Shown one piece after another: positions 11,026 to 19,069 of a DNA stretch of 64,000 bases. Every line of letters starts with the position of its first letter. The stretch's first letter is position 1. The translations under genes and the position numbers were made by a program. Below the pieces are notes generated by a model. The model did no database searches and was not told the DNA's origin. It saw only the letters and a program-made list of their open reading frames with translations. This stretch comes from Thiomicrorhabdus sp. Milos-T2 (lineage in GTDB: Bacteria; Pseudomonadota; Gammaproteobacteria; Thiomicrospirales; Thiomicrospiraceae), in NCBI RefSeq assembly GCF_000702325.1, contig NZ_KL370891.1, positions 1,262,917-1,326,916 on the forward strand, read 5' to 3'.

Positions 11026-11393
11026 TTAAGACAACTCCAAAATTTCAAAATCCCCTAAATATAAACTTAGAAAACAGACTTTAAAACATTTCTTTTTTTG
11101 AAAATACGTTAAAAATAAAGGGCTTATCAGTTAAGCATTTAATTTAGCTGACAGCAAACAACCTAAAAAACTTATGCTAGGTGAAGCCGCTAATAATCTA
11201 ATCGATAATTGTACCTTTTTTAAAGGACTTTTTGCCAAAGAATTAGCACAAAATACGCTTAAAGTTCTATTTAATCCTCTATGAATATAAACTCATAATA
11301 CCAAAATTATCGGCTTTAATTCTTTAACCGTATAATGTTTAAAATAAATATTCTGAGTTACAATTCAAACTGTGAAATTTAAGGTTAATAAAA
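11026..11393. other. Intergenic region, zipA to D-ribulose kinase
   Basis: A 368-bp divergent intergenic stretch with no reading frame that looks like a gene and no repeat family member. It must hold promoters for both flanking genes. TATAAT at 11331-11336 is a possible minus-10 box for the kinase gene, but I see no good minus-35 at the right spacing. Confidence 0.5.
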
Positions 11394-12836
11394 ATGATTC
11401 CCACACAAAAAGACAACCTTCCCTTTAAGAATTCAATCCTTCAAAAACAAGTTATTCTTGGTTTAGATATTGGAACTTCAGGAATAAGGGGGTGTGTTGT
11501 TGAAAGAGTTTTTGACCAAAAAGAGATGCTTGAGAAGATATTGTTTGAAACTCATATAGCGATGCCTGCAGCGAAACCTGAATTTAACGAACAATCAAAT
11601 ACAGTAGAAATTTCTCAAGACCCTCACGTTTGGATTAACCACCTTGAAAAACTCCTAAAAAACTTAGAACAGAATTTTAACAGTCAACTTATTACCCATT
11701 TAGTCGTGGATGCGACCTCTTCCACCGTTCTCTTAGTTGACCAAAAAGGTAATCCTTGCACTAGAGCATTAATGTACAACGATTCACAATCTAGCAAACC
11801 TGCGCAAGATATTGCGCAATTAATCACACAGTCACAAGAATATTCTGGGGCTCAAGGAGTCTCAAGTACCTTAGCAAAGGTCAGCACCTTGCTGATGAAA
11901 AACCCAAACTTAAAACAGCCTATAATTTGCCATCAAATTGATTTTATCAATCATTATTTATGCGGTGTATTAAATATTACCGATGAAAACAATGCCTTAA
12001 AACTGGGTTATAACTCCGTCAACCAGGCCTGGCCAAATTGGGTTATGCCTTATCTTAATGGCATTAATTCTCAAGTCACTCTCCCTCTAGTCGTTAAGCC
12101 AGGTGATTTTTTGGCAAAAATCATGCCTTCAATATCTAAAAATTTTGGCTTTAATAAAGAGTTGACGGTCATGGCGGGTACAACGGACAGCATTGCGGGG
12201 TTTTTAGCCTCTGGAGCGATTAATACAGGAGACGCCGTAACGTCTTTAGGCTCAACAATGGTCATTAAAGCGATCTCTAACGAACCGATATTTGATGACA
12301 AGTACGGACTTTACAGCCATAAACTAGGAGCACATTGGTTAGTGGGTGGCGCCTCTAATACGGGTGGAAAAGTATTACTAAATGAATATGACCTTAAAGA
12401 TTTAATTTACTTGATAGAGAATACAGCGGATTCATTTATAAGCAAATACTTGAAAGAGGAAAATGCAAATTATTATCCGCTAAATGAAAAAGGTGAACGA
12501 TTTCCGATTTCCAATCCTGAACTTTCGCCTTCAATGCCGTCTCGACCAAATTGCAAAAAAACAGACATTTATCACAGTGATTCTTGCCTTAAGCAACACC
12601 AGTATTATGTATTAAAGATACTATTTGGTATGACAAACATTGAAAAAATAGCTTACCAAAAATTAGAAGAAATGGGCCTACCTAAAATTAAAAGGATTTT
12701 TACAGTGGGCGGTGGAACTAAAAACCTAGCCTGGATGAAACTAAGAGAATTCCTAATTGATGCGAGTTTTACCAAATCAACTCATCAGCAAGCGGCTTAT
12801 GGTGTAACCAAATTACTTGAACCTATAAAACAATAG
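11394..12836 (+). CDS. FGGY-family carbohydrate kinase, D-ribulose-kinase-like
   Basis: A 480-residue sugar kinase of the FGGY/actin-ATPase fold. The N-terminal phosphate motif is ILGLDIGTSGIRG (about 23-35); a central catalytic segment is MAGTTDSIAGFLASGA with the Asp of TTDS as likely general base; GDAVTSLGSTMVIK and a C-terminal FTVGGGTKNLAW form the nucleotide site. The VGGASNTGGKVL segment resembles the plant/cyanobacterial XK-1-type D-ribulose kinases more than xylulokinase XylB. Such an enzyme would return D-ribulose to the Calvin cycle as ribulose 5-phosphate; this is inference. No sugar transporter or isomerase is adjacent. It carries the 10-bp palindrome core at 12023. Confidence 0.75.
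   Translation: MIPTQKDNLPFKNSILQKQVILGLDIGTSGIRGCVVERVFDQKEMLEKILFETHIAMPAAKPEFNEQSNTVEISQDPHVWINHLEKLLKNLEQNFNSQLITHLVVDATSSTVLLVDQKGNPCTRALMYNDSQSSKPAQDIAQLITQSQEYSGAQGVSSTLAKVSTLLMKNPNLKQPIICHQIDFINHYLCGVLNITDENNALKLGYNSVNQAWPNWVMPYLNGINSQVTLPLVVKPGDFLAKIMPSISKNFGFNKELTVMAGTTDSIAGFLASGAINTGDAVTSLGSTMVIKAISNEPIFDDKYGLYSHKLGAHWLVGGASNTGGKVLLNEYDLKDLIYLIENTADSFISKYLKEENANYYPLNEKGERFPISNPELSPSMPSRPNCKKTDIYHSDSCLKQHQYYVLKILFGMTNIEKIAYQKLEEMGLPKIKRIFTVGGGTKNLAWMKLREFLIDASFTKSTHQQAAYGVTKLLEPIKQ
12023..12032. repeat. Palindrome core CCAGGCCTGG inside the D-ribulose kinase gene
   Basis: The 10-bp core of the ACCAGGCCTGGT family with an intact left A but C instead of the right T. It encodes Asn-Gln-Ala-Trp, the same reading used by most coding copies in the window. 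Confidence 0.7.
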
Positions 12837-12916
12837 GAGGTGATATTTACAATATTTTAGTGTATCTTTTGCAACGATTAAAACCAGAATTATAAATTGA
12901 AACTTAGGACAATATT

Positions 12917-13258
12917 ATGACAAGCCCTGAAAATTTAATTAATGCATTAAACGAATCGCCTGTAGCATTCACTAAAGTTATGGAAGTAATTGATAATCAC
13001 TATAATTTTTGCCCAACAGCATTCACAAATGGAAATACAGTTAACGAAGAGAACACCAATAATGGTTCATGTAAGGTCTTTTCTTTTGCTCAACTGCACA
13101 ACTTATCTGAGCAAGCGACTCTAAATGCCTTTGGTGATTACTACTCCATAGATGTTTTACAAAACCCTAACAATGACGACCATCAAAATATTCGTAACTT
13201 CATGAAGACCGGGTGGAAAGGGATTAAATTTAATGCTCAAGCTTTAACGGCAAAATAA
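12917..13258 (+). CDS. HopJ-family protein
   Basis: A 113-residue acidic protein matching the HopJ type III effector family (PF08888). Typical features are LNESPVAFTKVMEVIDNHYNF near the start, PTAFTNG, NGSCKVFSFAQLHNLSEQATLNAFGDYY in the centre and RNFMKTGWKGIKF near the end. Despite the family name, homologues are common in free-living gammaproteobacteria, so an effector role should not be assumed; the true function is unknown. It is 80 bp downstream of the kinase gene and is followed by a strong bidirectional terminator. An imperfect palindrome copy (ACAGGCCTGGT) follows the stop at 13265. Confidence 0.85.
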   Translation: MTSPENLINALNESPVAFTKVMEVIDNHYNFCPTAFTNGNTVNEENTNNGSCKVFSFAQLHNLSEQATLNAFGDYYSIDVLQNPNNDDHQNIRNFMKTGWKGIKFNAQALTAK

Positions 13259-13293
13259 AAACAAACAGGCCTGGTAAAAGACAAAATGAAATA

Positions 13294-13333
13294 AAAAACC
13301 CGCCTAAGATATTAATTTCTTAGGCGGGTTTTT
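13294..13333. terminator. Bidirectional intrinsic terminator
   Basis: AAAAACCCGCCTAAGA (13294-13309) pairs perfectly with TCTTAGGCGGGTTTTT (13318-13333) around an 8-base loop. Runs of T follow in both directions, so it can end both the HopJ gene (plus) and the cbbY gene (minus). Confidence 0.92.
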
Positions 13334-13356
13334 ATTCTTAACTCTTAACAACTGAT

Positions 13357-14118
13357 TTAAGCCGCATGTACTTTTTCAACTAGAGCTAGATCTAGATAAG
13401 TATGATTTTGCGCATCTCCATCTAATACAGAAAATGGATTGGTTGAGTCACCCATTTGATCTAACACTAAATCTGCCGCACTAAAATCATCGTCTTTAGT
13501 GTATTCATTAATGGTAATAATTGTTTTTAAATTTGCTCCAATAGATGATTGAATGCCGTTTGAAGAATCTTCAAATGCAATCGCATCCGCAGGAGTCAAA
13601 TTCATTTTCTCTAATGCCCAATTGTAAATATCTGGTGCAGGCTTTTTAGCTGGCACAATATCACCTGCAGCAATGACTTCAAACCAGCTTTCTGAATCTG
13701 GCCCTAAAGTATTTTCAAGTAACGCGGTTACGTTTTCTGGTGTCGTCGTAGTCACGACTGCCATGCGCATACCTTCTGCTTTAGCTTCATTAATTAAATT
13801 TTCAACACCTGGACGTAAAGGAATTTTTCCTTCCGCCATCAGCTGTGTATAAAACTTGGTTTTGGCAGCATGTAGACCTTTTACAAAATCATCAAAATTT
13901 TCTGGCTTTTTAAAATCGGTATTAAATTTTTCTAAGTAAAAACGAATACGTTCCTTACCACCAGTGACCGCTAATAACTCACCATATAGAGCCTCATCCC
14001 AATTCCAATCTAAACCAGCCCCTTCAAATGCCATGTTAAATGCAGGACGATGTCCATCACGCTCGGTATCAGCCAAAGTACCATCAACGTCAAATAATAA
14101 TGCTTGTAATGCAGCCAT
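13357..14118 (-). CDS. cbbY: CbbY-type HAD phosphatase
   Basis: A 253-residue HAD-superfamily hydrolase with a helical cap. Motif I is LLFDVDGTLADTE (nucleophile Asp10, acid Asp12); motif II is in AVVTTTTPENV; motif III is the Lys in PAKKPAPDIY; motif IV is FEDSSNGIQSS. Early residues TERDGHRPAFNMAFEGAGLDW match CbbY, which removes xylulose 1,5-bisphosphate, a RuBisCO inhibitor. This suggests a Calvin cycle in the host. It is not in a cbb operon here, though the D-ribulose kinase gene is nearby on the opposite strand. Other beta-phosphoglucomutase-like HADs are the main alternative. Confidence 0.85.
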   Translation of the reverse strand: MAALQALLFDVDGTLADTERDGHRPAFNMAFEGAGLDWNWDEALYGELLAVTGGKERIRFYLEKFNTDFKKPENFDDFVKGLHAAKTKFYTQLMAEGKIPLRPGVENLINEAKAEGMRMAVVTTTTPENVTALLENTLGPDSESWFEVIAAGDIVPAKKPAPDIYNWALEKMNLTPADAIAFEDSSNGIQSSIGANLKTIITINEYTKDDDFSAADLVLDQMGDSTNPFSVLDGDAQNHTYLDLALVEKVHAA

Positions 14119-14229
14119 TTTTTACTCTCTTTTTGTATGTATATATATTCAGTAAGCTAATTAAACTGAAAACAGATTCTGCTTTATTCACTGCTTAATT
14201 TCAAGTCATATTAGTTATAATAACTATAA

Positions 14230-14270
14230 GAGACCTTTGCACGAGAGTCTACGTGTGTAAAAATGGTTAT
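14230..14270. mobile_element. Solo left end of a GAGACC-family MITE
   Basis: GAGACCTTTGCACGAGAG continues to AAAAATGGTT as in the full copies, then similarity stops. No right end is found before dksA. It lies between cbbY and the dksA promoter. Confidence 0.65.
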
Positions 14271-14304
14271 TAAATATTTCTTAGGTAAACTTACTAAATT
14301 TAGC

Positions 14305-14333
14305 TTGTTGAAAGTGTTTAAAACTGATATAAA
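14305..14333 (+). promoter_or_regulatory. Possible sigma-70 promoter for the dksA-like gene
   Basis: TTGTTG (14305-14310), a 17-bp spacer, then TATAAA (14328-14333), about 75 bp upstream of the start codon. Both boxes differ from consensus by one or two bases. Confidence 0.4.
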
Positions 14334-14408
14334 ACACGGTTAAGAAAAACGACACAGTTCAAAACATTACAAAAACTATTTTTGTGTCGTAGATTTAGGA
14401 GAGAGAAA

Positions 14409-14837
14409 ATGGAATATAGCGTCGACTTTATAGAAAACTACCCTGCTTACCAGCCAAAAAAGGGTGAAGAATACATGAGCCCAGAAATGCTTGAGCATTT
14501 TAAAGGTAAATTACTTGCCTGGAAATCACAACTCATTGAGGAAGCAAACGAAACGGTTTCTCACCTTAAAAAAAATTCAGACACGCCTGCTGACCCTAAT
14601 GACCGTGCTTCTCAAGAAGAAGAATTTGCTTTAGAACTTCGTACTCGAGACAGAGAACGTAAGCTAATTGCCAAGATTGATAAATCGCTAAGATTAATTG
14701 ATTCTGGTGAATATGGATATTGCAAACTTAGTGGCGATGAAATTGGTTTAGGCCGGATGGAAGCACGTCCTACCGCTGATTTGACTGTGGAAATGAAACG
14801 TAAACAAGAAATCCGTGAAAAACAGGGTGTTGCTTAA
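14409..14837 (+). CDS. DksA/TraR-family RNA polymerase-binding protein with incomplete zinc finger
   Basis: A 142-residue DksA homologue, starting at ATG 14409 because AGGAGAG precedes it at ideal spacing; an in-frame start at 14382 lacks this. The coiled-coil tip keeps DPNDRAS (Asp62, Asp65, Ala67), the residues that reach the polymerase active site. The C-terminal domain keeps EYGYCKLSGDEIGLGRMEARPTADLTVEMK, but only Cys105 of the four zinc cysteines of E. coli DksA remains; the others read Ser, Thr and Met. It therefore resembles low-cysteine DksA variants (DksA2-like) thought to work without zinc. It should modulate rRNA and stress promoters with ppGpp. Confidence 0.88.
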   Translation: MEYSVDFIENYPAYQPKKGEEYMSPEMLEHFKGKLLAWKSQLIEEANETVSHLKKNSDTPADPNDRASQEEEFALELRTRDRERKLIAKIDKSLRLIDSGEYGYCKLSGDEIGLGRMEARPTADLTVEMKRKQEIREKQGVA

Positions 14838-14952
14838 TTTTGAAACAAATTAAACATTTCAACTTTCTTATTCTGTAACATCCTAGTCGATAGTTAAATG
14901 GGCAAATTATTTTGCCCATTATTTTTTATCCAAACTAACCGAGTTTAATGTA

Positions 14953-16605
14953 TTGAATACAGCCGATCTTATTGACGCCCTGCTCAATCCAGAAACCTAC
15001 CCTCATCCCGTCGACTTAATTACTACGATTGAAACTCATATCTCAATTGTATTTTTAACAGGTCCCTACGCATACAAATTAAAAAAACCTGTCGATTTTG
15101 GTTTTTTAAATTTTTCTACCATTCAACTAAGAAAAAAATTCTGTGAACTTGAATTAACCCTAAACAGGCGAACAGCTCCACAGCTCTATCTAGGTATAGA
15201 TAAAATCGTCAAGCAGGGTTCAAACATACATTTAACCCCCCTCACTAAAGGCAAAAGTTCTAATGACAAAAGTTCACAAGACAGTTCTCATTCAGTAAAC
15301 GAAGACACTGTTGATTACTTGGTTAAGATGAAACAATTCAACCCTAATGATGTGCTTGGACGAATGTTAGGTGAATCAAGTTTAAATGAAGACATGATTT
15401 CTGCTTTAACTGAACAGATTGCAAACTTTCATAAAATGGCACAACCTGTTGAATTAAACACTGAATACGGAGAGCCTAAAATTCAGCTTCAACCTATGTT
15501 GGATAACTTTCCTTCTTTAAGCCAATACTTTTCTGATTCTGCAACACAACAAAAACTCACCTCTCTTTTAGCTTGGACCAATCAAGAATTCTCGATTCAT
15601 AAACAAAACCTCAAAGAGCGTAAACAAAATGGTTTTGTTAAAGCGTGTCATGGTGATTTACATTTAGACAATATTACCTTAATTGACAACCAACCAGTTC
15701 TATTTGATGGCATTGAATTTAATGAGTATTTTCGTTGGATAGATGTCATGAGTGACTTAGCCTTTTTGCTCATTGATTTAGATTTTAGAAAACAATTTGC
15801 GACTAGCTACAAAATTCTATCTCAATACCTTACACAAACTTTAGATTATAAGGGTTTGTATTTGCTAAACTTTTACCGAGTTTATCGAACGATGGTTAGG
15901 GCAAAAATTACCGCTTTGCGCGCTGAGCAACTGCCTTTAAATAGTTTAGAACAAAAGTGTATTGAACAAACTGCATTAAGTTATATTGACCAAGCCATTG
16001 GCTACACTCAACCCAATAATAATGTTCCTAAACAAAAACCAAAGTGTATTTTATTACAAGGCGTGTCAGGCTCTGGTAAAAGCTATTTTGCGAATCAATT
16101 GCTAGATGAGTTAGGTGATTTTAAAGCGATTATCTTAAGCTCAGATCGTATTCGAAAAACCTTATTCGGTATAGATGCCCATCACAGAGTCAGCGAAGAA
16201 GAAAAACAACAGCTTTATTCAAACGAAATGAACCGCAAGACATACAAAGCTTTAGCGGATAATGCCAAAATTTGTATGGATTTAGGTTTTAACGTCATCT
16301 TAGATGCCACTTTTTTAAAGCGCCACCATCGAGAAACCATTCATCAAGTCGCCAAAACTTGCTCTGCAGATTATTTTGTATTTTCACTGCTATCAACAAT
16401 AGAAACCGCTAAACAATCTATCAATCTACGCCAAAAGTTAAACAACAACCCTTCTGATGCCACTATCAACGTCATGCTTAATCAACTAAAACAAGTTGAA
16501 GAACCTAGAGCCGATGAAAATGCCTTATTAATCAATATTAATGAATTACGCCAACGTTTTCCTAAAGAATCTATTCAAGAATTTTTAAATTTGCCGATAA
16601 AATAG
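14953..16605 (+). CDS. Fusion of an aminoglycoside-phosphotransferase-like kinase and an AAA/P-loop kinase
   Basis: A 550-residue two-domain protein. Residues 1-340 resemble the APH/choline-kinase fold: ETHISIVFLTGPYAYKLKKPVDFGFL at the start and the Brenner motif HGDLHLDNI at about 233-241, with DGIEFNE as the metal site. Residues about 360-550 form a P-loop kinase: Walker A GVSGSGKS at about 370-377, then SSDRIRK and NVILDATFLKRHHRE, like polynucleotide or zeta-toxin-type kinases. This fused architecture is widespread in proteobacteria with unknown substrate. The start is taken as TTG at 14953, since the nearest ATG is out of frame. It stands alone between dksA and a hypothetical gene. Confidence 0.8.
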   Translation: MNTADLIDALLNPETYPHPVDLITTIETHISIVFLTGPYAYKLKKPVDFGFLNFSTIQLRKKFCELELTLNRRTAPQLYLGIDKIVKQGSNIHLTPLTKGKSSNDKSSQDSSHSVNEDTVDYLVKMKQFNPNDVLGRMLGESSLNEDMISALTEQIANFHKMAQPVELNTEYGEPKIQLQPMLDNFPSLSQYFSDSATQQKLTSLLAWTNQEFSIHKQNLKERKQNGFVKACHGDLHLDNITLIDNQPVLFDGIEFNEYFRWIDVMSDLAFLLIDLDFRKQFATSYKILSQYLTQTLDYKGLYLLNFYRVYRTMVRAKITALRAEQLPLNSLEQKCIEQTALSYIDQAIGYTQPNNNVPKQKPKCILLQGVSGSGKSYFANQLLDELGDFKAIILSSDRIRKTLFGIDAHHRVSEEEKQQLYSNEMNRKTYKALADNAKICMDLGFNVILDATFLKRHHRETIHQVAKTCSADYFVFSLLSTIETAKQSINLRQKLNNNPSDATINVMLNQLKQVEEPRADENALLININELRQRFPKESIQEFLNLPIK

Positions 16606-16647
16606 AGTATAACTTCTACATTAAACGCTGCAGAGCATAGGATATTT

Positions 16648-17265
16648 ATGCAACATTTTGCACAAAATTTTATCTTTTATAGATGCCTGGCGCCTTTATT
16701 AATCTTTAGCTTATCTATCAATACTTCATATGCTGAAGACGCCGCTTCGACAAAACCTGAATCTCAAAAACCACTTAAAGAAGTTCAATTTCTTGGCTTA
16801 AAGTTAGTTGATGCCAACTTGAATACCGTAAGAAGTCATCTATGGGATATCGGTGGGTTTCTTCAAGCCAAAACAACGGTTAAACAACGTAATATTGATA
16901 AATTTTTTCCCTGGTCAGAAATGAGAGATAGTTACCATGTTACCTTTCAATACAATCATGCAGGTGATGTTGTCTCTGTTAAACGAGTTTACCGCCCCTA
17001 CTCTATCGTTAATAGCAATAAACGCACACCCATTGAAACAAAAGATGTTGCACGTAAACTGATTGGCGATTTAGGTCAACCAACGCAAAGTATGCGTAAA
17101 GGCTGGGGTGGAACTCTCTCATATCAAAGTTATATTTGGCAGGACGATGACGTTAAAATCATTTTAGATCGCGAAGGTAGTGAACGATTAGGGAACATTT
17201 TTGTTGAATACATTATTAAAAGCCATGATCGCTACGCGGTAATTAAAAAAGATGATAAAGGTTAG
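16648..17265 (+). CDS. Exported hypothetical protein
   Basis: A 205-residue protein I do not recognise. The N-terminus has a hydrophobic stretch (LAPLLIFSLSINTSYA) ending in an Ala-rich site near residue 29, consistent with a Sec signal peptide and a periplasmic or outer-membrane-associated location. The mature part is mixed alpha/beta in look, with KEVQFLGLKLVDANLNTVRSHLWDIGGF as a possible conserved block, and later KLIGDLGQPTQS and WGGTLSYQSYIWQDDDVKIILDREG. The last resembles proteins that compare or test mineral-like stability factors, but nothing allows a function. It is 42 bp downstream of the fusion kinase and probably co-transcribed. Confidence 0.65.
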   Translation: MQHFAQNFIFYRCLAPLLIFSLSINTSYAEDAASTKPESQKPLKEVQFLGLKLVDANLNTVRSHLWDIGGFLQAKTTVKQRNIDKFFPWSEMRDSYHVTFQYNHAGDVVSVKRVYRPYSIVNSNKRTPIETKDVARKLIGDLGQPTQSMRKGWGGTLSYQSYIWQDDDVKIILDREGSERLGNIFVEYIIKSHDRYAVIKKDDKG

Positions 17266-17325
17266 TTAAAGACTAACCTTAAGTTGAGGCTTTTGCCTAT
17301 AAGTATGCTCAAATGAATATTAATA

Positions 17326-17337
17326 ACCAGGCCTGGT
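17326..17337. repeat. ACCAGGCCTGGT palindrome, copy 2
   Basis: Perfect 12-bp palindrome ending 7 bases before the ATG of the following small gene. It occupies the place where a ribosome-binding site would be expected and no other Shine-Dalgarno sequence is visible. Confidence 0.9.
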
Positions 17338-17344
17338 AATCATT

Positions 17345-17683
17345 ATGACCACGATTAATACAGCTCAAAACAACACATTTATGGCATCTAGCATTGCTAA
17401 TAATGGCATAAAAGAAGGCTTTAATAAGCTAGGGACAATAAGCCAAGAACTTAACCGAACTTTGCCCAATTACCAGCTTGATAATGACAAACAAACAGCG
17501 TTATCAGCAAGCAACAAAGTAGATTATGAAGCTTTAAACAAAGCCAGTTCAAATTCATTAGAAACCAACATGATTGGCATTCATACAACAGAAAACCACA
17601 TTAAAAGCTTAGTCAAAGTACTTGAAGTTGAAAATAATCTATTTGATGATTCAATGGGCAAAATTTTTGATAGCTGGGCCTAA
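17345..17683 (+). CDS. Small hypothetical protein, flagellar-rod-like C-terminus
   Basis: A 112-residue protein with no cysteine, rich in Asn, Ser and Thr. I do not recognise it as a known family. The C-terminal 45 residues (SSNSLETNMIGIHTTENHIK onward to MGKIFDSW) have the heptad spacing and the S-N-S-L-E-T-N-M-I pattern of the C-terminal helix of flagellar rod, hook and basal-body proteins. That likeness is weak and could be coincidence; no flagellar gene is close, although cheV lies in the window. Its 5' region contains the palindrome repeat and no clear ribosome site. Codon use is like the neighbours. Confidence 0.5.
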   Translation: MTTINTAQNNTFMASSIANNGIKEGFNKLGTISQELNRTLPNYQLDNDKQTALSASNKVDYEALNKASSNSLETNMIGIHTTENHIKSLVKVLEVENNLFDDSMGKIFDSWA

Positions 17684-17728
17684 GCAAGACTCCCTAACCA
17701 ACAACCAGAAAACAAAACCCAAAATAAT

Positions 17729-18199
17729 CTAATGACAGCCTTGATTAATACCGCGTTTCTTAAAATACTGCTGATGATATTCCTCGGCTCTCCAAAAAAC
17801 CGCCATTTCCTCTAAAGTCGTGACGATTGGCTGGTTAAAATTGGCTTGCTGCTTTTCAATAATTGACTCTGCTGCTATTTTCTCATCTTGGTTTTCATAG
17901 AAAATAACCGAACGGTATTGAGTCCCACTATCTGGGCCTTGCCGGTTTAAAGTGGTTGGATTATGCATGCTAAAAAAGTATTCTAGTAACGTCTGGCGAG
18001 ACGTTAACTCATCATCAAATGTAATCAAAACCACCTCGGCATGCATTGTCTCAGTTCTACAAACTTGCTCATAATTGGGTGATTCGGTATTTCCTCCTGC
18101 GTAACCTACTGCAGTTTCAATTACGCCGGGTTGTTTTGAGAAATCTAGCTCCACCCCCCAAAAACAACCTGCACCCAACATTAAATGTTTAATACTCAT
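17729..18199 (-). CDS. msrA: Peptide-methionine (S)-S-oxide reductase MsrA
   Basis: A 156-residue MsrA that repairs S-methionine sulfoxide in proteins. The active-site GAGCFWGVE lies at about 9-17, with catalytic Cys12. Further family features are VGYAGG, PNYEQVC, HAEVVLITFDD, LLEYFFSMHNPTTLNRQGPDSGTQYRS and AEEYHQQYFKKRG. The resolving cysteine is probably Cys155 at the extreme C-terminus. No MsrB domain is fused and none is adjacent. The short MITE at 18229-18387 lies 30 bp upstream of the start and must be in, or next to, its promoter. Confidence 0.96.
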   Translation of the reverse strand: MSIKHLMLGAGCFWGVELDFSKQPGVIETAVGYAGGNTESPNYEQVCRTETMHAEVVLITFDDELTSRQTLLEYFFSMHNPTTLNRQGPDSGTQYRSVIFYENQDEKIAAESIIEKQQANFNQPIVTTLEEMAVFWRAEEYHQQYFKKRGINQGCH

Positions 18200-18228
18200 A
18201 TTTTCTCCATTATTTATAGTCTCATCTA

Positions 18229-18387
18229 GAGACCTTTGCTCGAGATAGGTGCGAAAGAAAAATGAGGGAAAATTTACCTGATTGCGGCGGAAAACGCAGG
18301 GAATAGCTAGCTATTCGCAAGTTTTTCAACAAAAATCAGGTGAATTTTGACCATTTTTACTCGTGCATACTCTCGTGCAACGGTCTC
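18229..18387. mobile_element. GAGACC-family MITE, short form
   Basis: A 159-bp element with ends GAGACCTTTGCTCGAGATAG and CTCGTGCAACGGTCTC and the central palindrome GAATAGCTAGCTATTC. It lacks the GAGGGTA and GGGCAC blocks of the long form. The flanking 5 bp are ATCTA and ATCCA, a near-match to a target duplication. It lies between msrA and the esterase gene. Confidence 0.85.
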
Positions 18388-18407
18388 ATCCATTATCTAT
18401 GAAGATA

Positions 18408-19052
18408 TTAAAGTCGCTCTGCAAAAGCTTGAATATCTAACCAGGCGGTATCCATATGAATAAAACGGTGATCGCCTCCGGTAAATATTATTGATTCAAA
18501 CTTTGAATTCTGATCTATACCCGCTTTGCATTCATGACTCTTTACATAACTCTGAGCATACCTCTGTAAAGCAAACTCAACATCAATCACTTCATCATCT
18601 GTATCTAATAATAACAAAGCGGGAATATTCTGCTGTAAATCAGAAAAATTAAAACTCTGAATGGCTTCAATATAGGCCGCATCAATACAAAAAGCTTCTT
18701 CTGTAGCTGGATTAATATGACTACCTAAATTTTGTGTAAAGATAGGCGTTGGATTTAAAGCGGGATTAATCATTATGTATGGAATTGCATATTTTTGGCC
18801 AAAATATTGTGCGTAATAGCCGCCCATGGATGAACCTAGTAAAATCACCTTACTTGATAGACTAAGGGCATGTTGTATACAGCGATTAATTTCTTCCACA
18901 CTCGCTTGCGGTGAGGCAATTGGATAGGTAGGTGTATAAACATCTTTAAAGCAGGATGAATTCTGCTTAACTTTAGATTTTAACCATTGACCCTTTTCAC
19001 TATTACCGCTACTTAAAAACCCGTGTAGATAGACACCAATACAATCTTGCAT
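18408..19052 (-). CDS. YqiA/YcfP-type alpha/beta-hydrolase (esterase)
   Basis: A 214-residue alpha/beta-hydrolase of the UPF0227/YqiA type. Visible are GVYLHGFLSSGNSEKG near the N-terminus, the nucleophile elbow LLGSSMGGYY (Ser75), MINPALNP after it, LLLLDTDDEVID carrying the acid, and GGDHRF with the catalytic His near the C-terminus. Family members are small cytoplasmic esterases active on short acyl esters; the physiological substrate is unknown. In E. coli YqiA is next to parE; here its start is 17 bp from the divergently transcribed RecJ-like gene, so promoters must overlap. Confidence 0.82.
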   Translation of the reverse strand: MQDCIGVYLHGFLSSGNSEKGQWLKSKVKQNSSCFKDVYTPTYPIASPQASVEEINRCIQHALSLSSKVILLGSSMGGYYAQYFGQKYAIPYIMINPALNPTPIFTQNLGSHINPATEEAFCIDAAYIEAIQSFNFSDLQQNIPALLLLDTDDEVIDVEFALQRYAQSYVKSHECKAGIDQNSKFESIIFTGGDHRFIHMDTAWLDIQAFAERL

Positions 19053-19069
19053 TCTGTTAGAATCCTCTT

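Noticed and set aside
12917..13258. HopJ gene as a sign of a type III secretion system
   Set aside because: No secretion genes are present and HopJ homologues are common in free-living bacteria.
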